NCBI GenBank assembly: GCA_900491605.1
Contig: UESW01003900.1
Coordinates: 2,229,990-2,293,989 of the forward strand
Direction: 5' to 3'
DNA from: Calamus simplicifolius
Taxonomy: Eukaryota > Streptophyta > Magnoliopsida > Arecales > Arecaceae
Length of the DNA stretch: 64,000 nucleotides
Within the stretch, counting starts at the first letter, position 1. Each line of letters begins with the position of its first letter. Positions 59,222 to 64,000 of this stretch are shown piece by piece. The notes below the pieces were generated by a model. That model was not told the origin of the DNA. It was given only the letters and a program-made list of their open reading frames with translations, and did not search any database. The position numbers were made by a program, and so were the translations under genes.

Positions 59222-60089
59222 TAGGGGTGGCAATTTTTGACACGACACGACGAACACGACACGAATTAAATGGGTTTGGGTTGACTATTTTTTGGTACAA
59301 ACCCGTGTATGACACGACCCGCCAACACAAAATTTAAATGGGTCGTGTTCGGGTTCAACCGCTTAACCCAAATTGATCCAAATTGATCAGTGTATTTAAT
59401 CGGGTTGACACGAATCCGTCTGACCTGTTTTGACCCGAACCCATTACCCGCTTCACCCACACGTATGCTGCCATGATCCGTCCATCACCGCTACCCGAGG
59501 CCTCTAGATCAAACAAACGAAGCTGACAGTTCCACCAAACGAAGCTGGTTAAATAGTCAAAATTTAGATTATATGAATTATATATTTTAATCTGATTAGA
59601 TTGATCAAACAAGTAATGCAATCAATTTGACTTAATCTACGTCTTGGGAGCAACTTTTGTGACGATTGAGTCCAAATATCACAATCCCCTCTAACGAAAA
59701 GAAAGTGAAAAAAGCAACTGGCGTTACTCTTTTTTCCCGAGAAACTTCCTTCACTCTTAAGCAATTACCTTATAAATGATAAAATATTAATAATGACTGT
59801 TTAATGACATTTTAGAGAGTTTAAATGATGATAATTTTTTACTCACACCACCGCTCTCTTTGACTACCCCCCTTTCGCCGGCTCATTTTCCATTATAAAA
59901 TCTCATGTGGGTTTTATTTCTTCTGCCCTCTCGGGTCACAGGTCGTGTCAGGTTAATCATATTTTGAGTCAGGTCGTGTTCTTGTCCAAATTACCTAACC
60001 CGTTTAACTCACAGGTTGTGTTGGGTTGATGTGTTTTCAACCCGACTAAAACATGACACGACTCGGACATGACACGATTGCCACCCCTA
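59222..60089. mobile_element. Non-autonomous hAT element, 868 bp
   Basis: Inverted ends TAGGGGTGGCAAT and ATTGCCACCCCTA, 8-bp duplication CATGAATC (59214-59221 and 60090-60097). Both subterminal zones are rich in GACACGAC / GTCGTGTC and AACCCG motifs. No transposase. Its ends resemble those of the kinase-carrying hAT at 4322-7166 (TAGGGGTGCAA). Confidence 0.93.
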
Positions 60090-60104
60090 CATGAATCATA
60101 TCAA

Positions 60105-60583
60105 TTCATTAATTGATTCATTAAATGGTTGGATCAAACATTCCTAATTCTCTTCTGATTTCATAAAATTTTGTTTCATCAAGAGGCTTAGTGAAAATAT
60201 CAGCAATTTAATTTTTAATATTTAAAAATTTAATAACAATATTTTTATTATTTACGTGATCTCTAATGAAATGATGTCTAATTTTAATATGTTTAGTTTT
60301 GGAATGTTGAATAGGATTCTTGTTAAGCTGATTACACTTGAATTATCATATTTTATAGGTATGGCTTTTTGTTTAATACCATAATCTTCTAGCTATTGCT
60401 TAATCCATAAGATTTGAGCACATCAACTTTCAGCTACAACATATTCGGCCTTAGCCGTAGATAGTGCTACTGAAGTTTGCTTTTTGCTAAACCATGAAAT
60501 TAAGTTAACACCTAGAAACTGGCAAGTTTCAGTGGTTGATTTCCTATCTAATTTATATCGAGCAAAGTCTGAATTAGTATAGT
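60105..60583 (-). pseudogene. Copia RNase H / end of pol (minus strand)
   Basis: Reads YTNSDFARYKLDRKST, CQFLGVNLISWFSKKQTSVA and LSTAKAEYVVAES, the copia RNase H block, then decayed sequence ending with PLDEEKFYEIRRELG-like residues that close copia pol. The expected YTDSD reads YTNSD, so a catalytic Asp is changed. The frame is cut on the right by the LTR of the next element. Confidence 0.85.
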
Positions 60584-60754
60584 TGTTGACCCAATTATTG
60601 ATTTTGATGATTAACAAAAGACATGAGTATACTCACTATGTTTCTGACAGATTTAATAAGTGTTTCAGGGGTTAAAAATGTTTAATCAATCAAAAGAGAT
60701 AAAAGAATAAGTTTTGAATCAAATTTTAAAAGGAATTTTTCAAATTTTAGAACT

Positions 60755-61150
60755 TGGAGTCGACACCCAAATAGTCAGGAGCTGACCCCAAGATGTACCA
60801 GAAGGTTTCTAGATTTTTGGCACGGTATGGAGTTGACACTCAGAGTTTCGGAGCCAACACCTAGAATTCGGGAGCCGACACCTGAGAGTTTGGGAGCCGA
60901 CACCTGAGTTTCTGGAGCCGACTCTAACATGAGAACAGAGAGAGTGTTTTATGGACATTTTTGGAGCCAACACTCTTGGATTCCGGAGCCGACTCCCAAA
61001 AGCGACGAGCCAACACTTAACTTTCTCGGAGCTGACTCCTCAACAAACTTTTTCTTTGCTATTTTGGATACCTGATCTGGAGCCGACACCTGAAAAGTTA
61101 GAGCCAACTCCAACCTATCAGGAGCGGATTTTCAATTGTCAGAACAGACT
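60755..61150. repeat. GGAGCCGAC short repeats inside the LTR
   Basis: More than ten copies of GGAGCCGACACC(TGAG) or close variants at 20-45 bp spacing, upstream of the TATA-like box. Confidence 0.85.
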
Positions 61151-61263
61151 CCAACGGTAACATTTTTTCTACCTAATCTCTAACGGTTATTTTTCTTTGT
61201 GTGTAGGAGTATCCAAGCATCTCACAATAGCTATATCTCCCACCTAAACCTTGGATTAAGAGA

Positions 61264-61273
61264 TCTATAAAAG
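61264..61273 (+). promoter_or_regulatory. TATA-like box in the LTR
   Basis: CTATAAAAGG follows the repeat block and precedes the A-rich transcribed part. It is a plausible start signal for the genomic RNA. Confidence 0.55.
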
Positions 61274-62119
61274 GTCCTATATCCATCTGTTTGAAAATAG
61301 AGAAAAAGAGAGAACAGAGTAAGAAAAAGAGAGAAAATATTCAAAAAATACTAAGAAAGAAAGAGAGAAATCAAAAAGGAAATACTCTGAGCTTAAGTCC
61401 ATCAATCCCAGAAAAGTTCAAAGAGAAATCCACAAGCTTCTCAAGATCAAATCAAGGAGATTTCCAACGTTTGAAGAGAGAAAGCAAAAGCCCCAAATCC
61501 TCAACTTCTCTACTGCGTGAAGAAACTGAGCTGAGGCTGATTCAATCTTTCAAAGGAGAAAGAAGAAAAGAAGAAAAGCATACATTCAAAGAGCTTCAAT
61601 CAGGCTTTTCTTACCTTATTTATTTTATTGAATATCTGCTCACTTAAGGAGCTGTTTAAGTGTTGTATTGAAATCATTATTGCTTTCAAACTGTTGTTTG
61701 TTAATTTAATCAGGGGATTGAATTAGTGGAGGTAGTATATCTCTGGACAAGCTAAGGATAGCTTGTGTTTGGGTTTTGTGCTGGTGAGCCCGGTAAAACC
61801 AGTTGGGTTCATTGTGATCCCGGGGGAAACAACAAGTTTTGAGTTATGAGCTTGTAAAATAACTTGGCTGTAATCAAGAGAATTATGGTGTGGGCACAGG
61901 TGCTACTTGAGAGTGGATGTAGGTGTTGGATACATCGAACAACTATAAAATCTTTGTGTTTGCCGTGCTTTATCTCTTTGTCTCTTCCTATCTCATTATT
62001 TGAGCCTAGCATTTATCTTGCACTCAATCTCCTTTATTTCAAAGCACATAATTTTAAAAAGTTAAAATTTTAAGAACCCAATTCACCCCCCCTCTTGGGT
62101 TGCCATCTGGGCCAACAAT

Positions 62120-62131
62120 TGGTATCAGAGC
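62120..62131 (+). other. Primer binding site of the plus-strand copia element
   Basis: TGGTATCAGAGC two bases after the LTR, an exact match to the usual initiator-Met tRNA site. Confidence 0.93.
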
Positions 62132-62179
62132 TTGTGCTCATTGTTTATTTGATCAAATGATCAAGAGCTAAAGATCCAA

Positions 62180-63712
62180 ATGGCAGCTCAAGCTGGATCT
62201 TCATTTGCTAAAGGTCATTCTACAAATAGACCTCCTTTATTTAATGGTTCAAATTACTCTTATTGGAAAGCTAGAATGATAATTTTTATTCAAGCTTTAG
62301 ATTATGAACTACGAAGTGCAATCACTAATGGACCTAGCACACCCACACACATAGTAGATGGTTCAATAGTTCCTAAACCCGAAAGGAATTGGAATGAGAA
62401 TGATAGGAAAATGACTCAGCTCAATGCTAAGGCCATGAATGTTTTATATTGTGCATTAGATGCTAATGAGTTTAATAGAATTTCTACATGTATTTCCACA
62501 AAATAAATTTGGGACAGATTAGAAGTTACCCATGAGGGTACTAATCAAGTCAAAGAATCAAAGATTAATATTCTTGTTCATAAATAAGAATTGTTTAGCA
62601 TGGAACAAACTGAATCTATAACCTGCATGTATACAAGATTTACTAATATTGTGAATGATTTAAAGAGTCTTGGCAAGACCTATACTAACTCTGAGTTGGT
62701 TCATAAAATCCTTAGGTCTCTTCCAAGGACATGAGAAACAAAGGTGACTGCAATCCAAGAAGCCAAGGACCTCAATACCTTACCTTTGGAGGAGCTACTT
62801 GGATCACTAATGACTCATGAGTTAACCATGAAATAGCATATAGAGGAAGACATCAAGAACAAGAAAACAATTGCCCTCAAAGCTGCAAAAATTGAAAAAA
62901 GCAGCAGTGATGAAGAAGAATGATGATGAGGAGACTACACTTCTTGCTAAGAAATTTAAAAGATTTATGCAAAGAAAGAGACCCTTCCACAAGAAAAAAT
63001 TTGGAACAAAGATGGAAGGTGAAAAAGAAAAAGAAAGGATAAGGATAAAGAGAAAGACCCCCTCATATGCTATGAATGTAAGAAATGAGGCACTTTAGAT
63101 ATGACTGTCCTCAATTAAAAAGGGGTACAAGAAAAAGAAAAAGGCATATGTTGTAACATGGAGCGATAGCGAGGAATCCTCTTCTGAGGAAGAACAGAAA
63201 GAGGTTGCAAACATTTGTTTTATGGCAAATGATGATGAGGTAAGTACCGAAACTCATGACTTTACCTTTGATGAATTGTTTGATGCATTTAACGAACTAC
63301 TAGTTAGTGATTTTAAAGTTTTAAAAAGAAAAGCAAATCTTTAAAAAATGATAATTTAAATCTTGTCAAAGAAAAAGATAAACTAACCCATGAAATTGAA
63401 GAATTGAAATATGAAAATAAGAATTTGTTAAAAGAAAAAGAATCAATTTCAAATGAAAATGTCAATTTAAAGATAGAAGTTGATAAATATAAAAATATAG
63501 TTGATAAATTTACATATAGCTCTGAAAAACTTAATTTGTTATTGAGTAATCAAAGAGCCGTATTTGATAAGGTTGGATTAGGTTATAGGCCTAACAAGAA
63601 ACAAAAGTATGTTAAAAATTTCTTTAGAAAGGAACATGAGAAAAATGAGGTCTCATATTATTGCTGTAACAAGAAAGGACACAAAGCCTATGAATGCAAT
63701 TTTAAAAAATGA
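62180..63712 (+). pseudogene. Copia gag with two CCHC zinc knuckles
   Basis: Starts MAAQAGSSFAKGHSTNRPPL and continues FNGSNYSYWKARM, TQLNAKAMNVLYCAL, then WDRLEVTHEGTNQVKES, KSLGKTYTNSELVHKILRSL and LEELLGSLMTHEL (the UBN2-type gag fold). A first knuckle CYECKK-GHFRYDC (about 63070) and a second CCNKKGHKAYEC (about 63660) flank an acidic segment and a coiled coil. In-frame stops at about 62504, 62586, 62733 and 62834 and at least one shift near 62920 break it. Several stops fit single changes of Trp TGG or Gln CAG codons. Confidence 0.88.
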
Positions 63713-63831
63713 ATAAGAATTTAAATATTAAAGGAAAGAAAATATGGGTTCCAAAAGGAACAATCTTTGTTGCTACTAACCATGAAGGACCCAAGAAAGC
63801 TTGGGTACCTAAACAAAAAGTTTGATTACTT

Positions 63832-64000
63832 TGCAGGAGTGTCTTGCGGCCAAAAGATCAAAACGAAAGTATTATCTTGATAGCGGCTGCTCAAGGCACA
63901 TGACGGAAGACAAGGATCAATTCATCACCCTTGAGGATAAAAGAGGAGTAGTAACCTTCGGAGATAACGGCAAAGGCTAGATTATGGGCTTTGGTAAAAT
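63832..64000 (+). pseudogene. Start of copia protease (cut by the window end)
   Basis: Reads KRKYYLDSGCSRHMTEDKDQ, the copia aspartic protease active-site region (DSG), followed by VVTFGDNGKG and an in-frame TAG at 63978 where Gln CAG is usual. The remainder is outside. Confidence 0.85.

Larger units (their letters stand above)
54574..60583 (-). mobile_element. 3' part of a Ty1/copia element with an extra ORF, 5' part lost or displaced
   Basis: Reading leftward: the end of RNase H (60583 to about 60110), a spacer hit by a hAT element (59222-60089), an extra ORF (58853-57276), a polypurine tract (56844-56858) and a 3' LTR (54574-56843). On the right it is interrupted at 60584 by a plus-strand copia element whose LTR has a similar start and end. 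Its own 5' half would lie beyond the window. Confidence 0.82.
60584..62117 (+). repeat. 5' LTR of the plus-strand copia element
   Basis: TGTTGACCC to GGGCCAACA, 1534 bp. The last 100 bp (ACCCAATTCACCCCC, CTCTTGGGTTGCC) match the end of the minus-strand LTR at 54574 in reverse, so the two are related. A TATA-like CTATAAAAGG stands at 61264. An open frame at 61291-61647 lies in the transcribed part of the LTR and is not called a gene. Confidence 0.88.
60584..64000 (+). mobile_element. Ty1/copia retrotransposon, 5' part, running out of the window
   Basis: 5' LTR (60584-62117), primer site, gag with two zinc knuckles and the start of protease follow in order on the plus strand. It is inserted in the RNase H of the minus-strand copia element. 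The candidate target duplication next to the LTR is ATAGT (60579-60583); the other end is outside. Confidence 0.9.

Noticed and set aside
61291..61647. 118-codon Lys/Arg/Glu-rich open frame
   Set aside because: It lies inside the LTR between the TATA-like box and the LTR end, is A-rich, and has no recognised domain.

Overview
The window is nuclear DNA of a flowering plant. The evidence is spliced genes with GT..AG introns, plant-type La-related protein 1 exons, Ty1/copia and Ty3/gypsy retrotransposons with initiator-Met tRNA primer sites, a CACTA (En/Spm) transposon with TNPD- and TNPA-like genes, and hAT elements. A monocot seems likely but I cannot prove it. Only the first 2.5 kb is host gene; almost everything else is transposons and tandem repeats.

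Layout. 1-2469: the last six exons of a LARP1-type gene (C-terminal DM15 region), with a one-base frame break at the end of the fifth visible exon. 3643-35317: one Ty3/gypsy element on the minus strand, flanked by the 5-bp target duplication CAATG and stretched from about 6.2 kb to 31.7 kb by three later insertions. These are a hAT element carrying receptor-kinase gene pieces (4322-7166, duplication TTTAAAGC) in its 3' LTR, a Ty1/copia element (10707-20570, duplication GTTTC) in its gag gene, and a 12.8-kb CACTA element (22313-35079, duplication AAA) in its 5' LTR. The CACTA element holds a TNPD gene, a TNPA-like gene and four repeat systems: GCGACGC-type subterminal repeats, GC-rich hairpin repeats, an 86-bp tandem array with a 344-bp higher-order period, and a 132-bp array.

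35440-37400 is a decayed minisatellite of about 40 bp. 37407-39320 looks like the LTR of another retroelement, with a primer site at about 39330. 41524-43080 is a decayed copia gag-pol stretch. 43100-54573 is an 11.4-kb head-to-tail array of units of about 0.4-0.55 kb that contain the left end of a CACTA-type element. 54574-60583 is the 3' part of a minus-strand copia element with an extra ORF between pol and its 3' LTR, itself hit by an 868-bp hAT element (59222-60089). At 60584 a plus-strand copia element starts and runs off the window (LTR, primer site, gag, start of protease).

No transposon here looks able to move with its own proteins: reading frames are broken, and catalytic motifs of both central retroelements are altered (YFND for YFDD, YVDE for YVDD, DTD for DTG). 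Many breaks are losses of one base from a short homopolymer run, also in the conserved host gene. That pattern suggests assembly error as much as decay and should be settled before calling anything a pseudogene.
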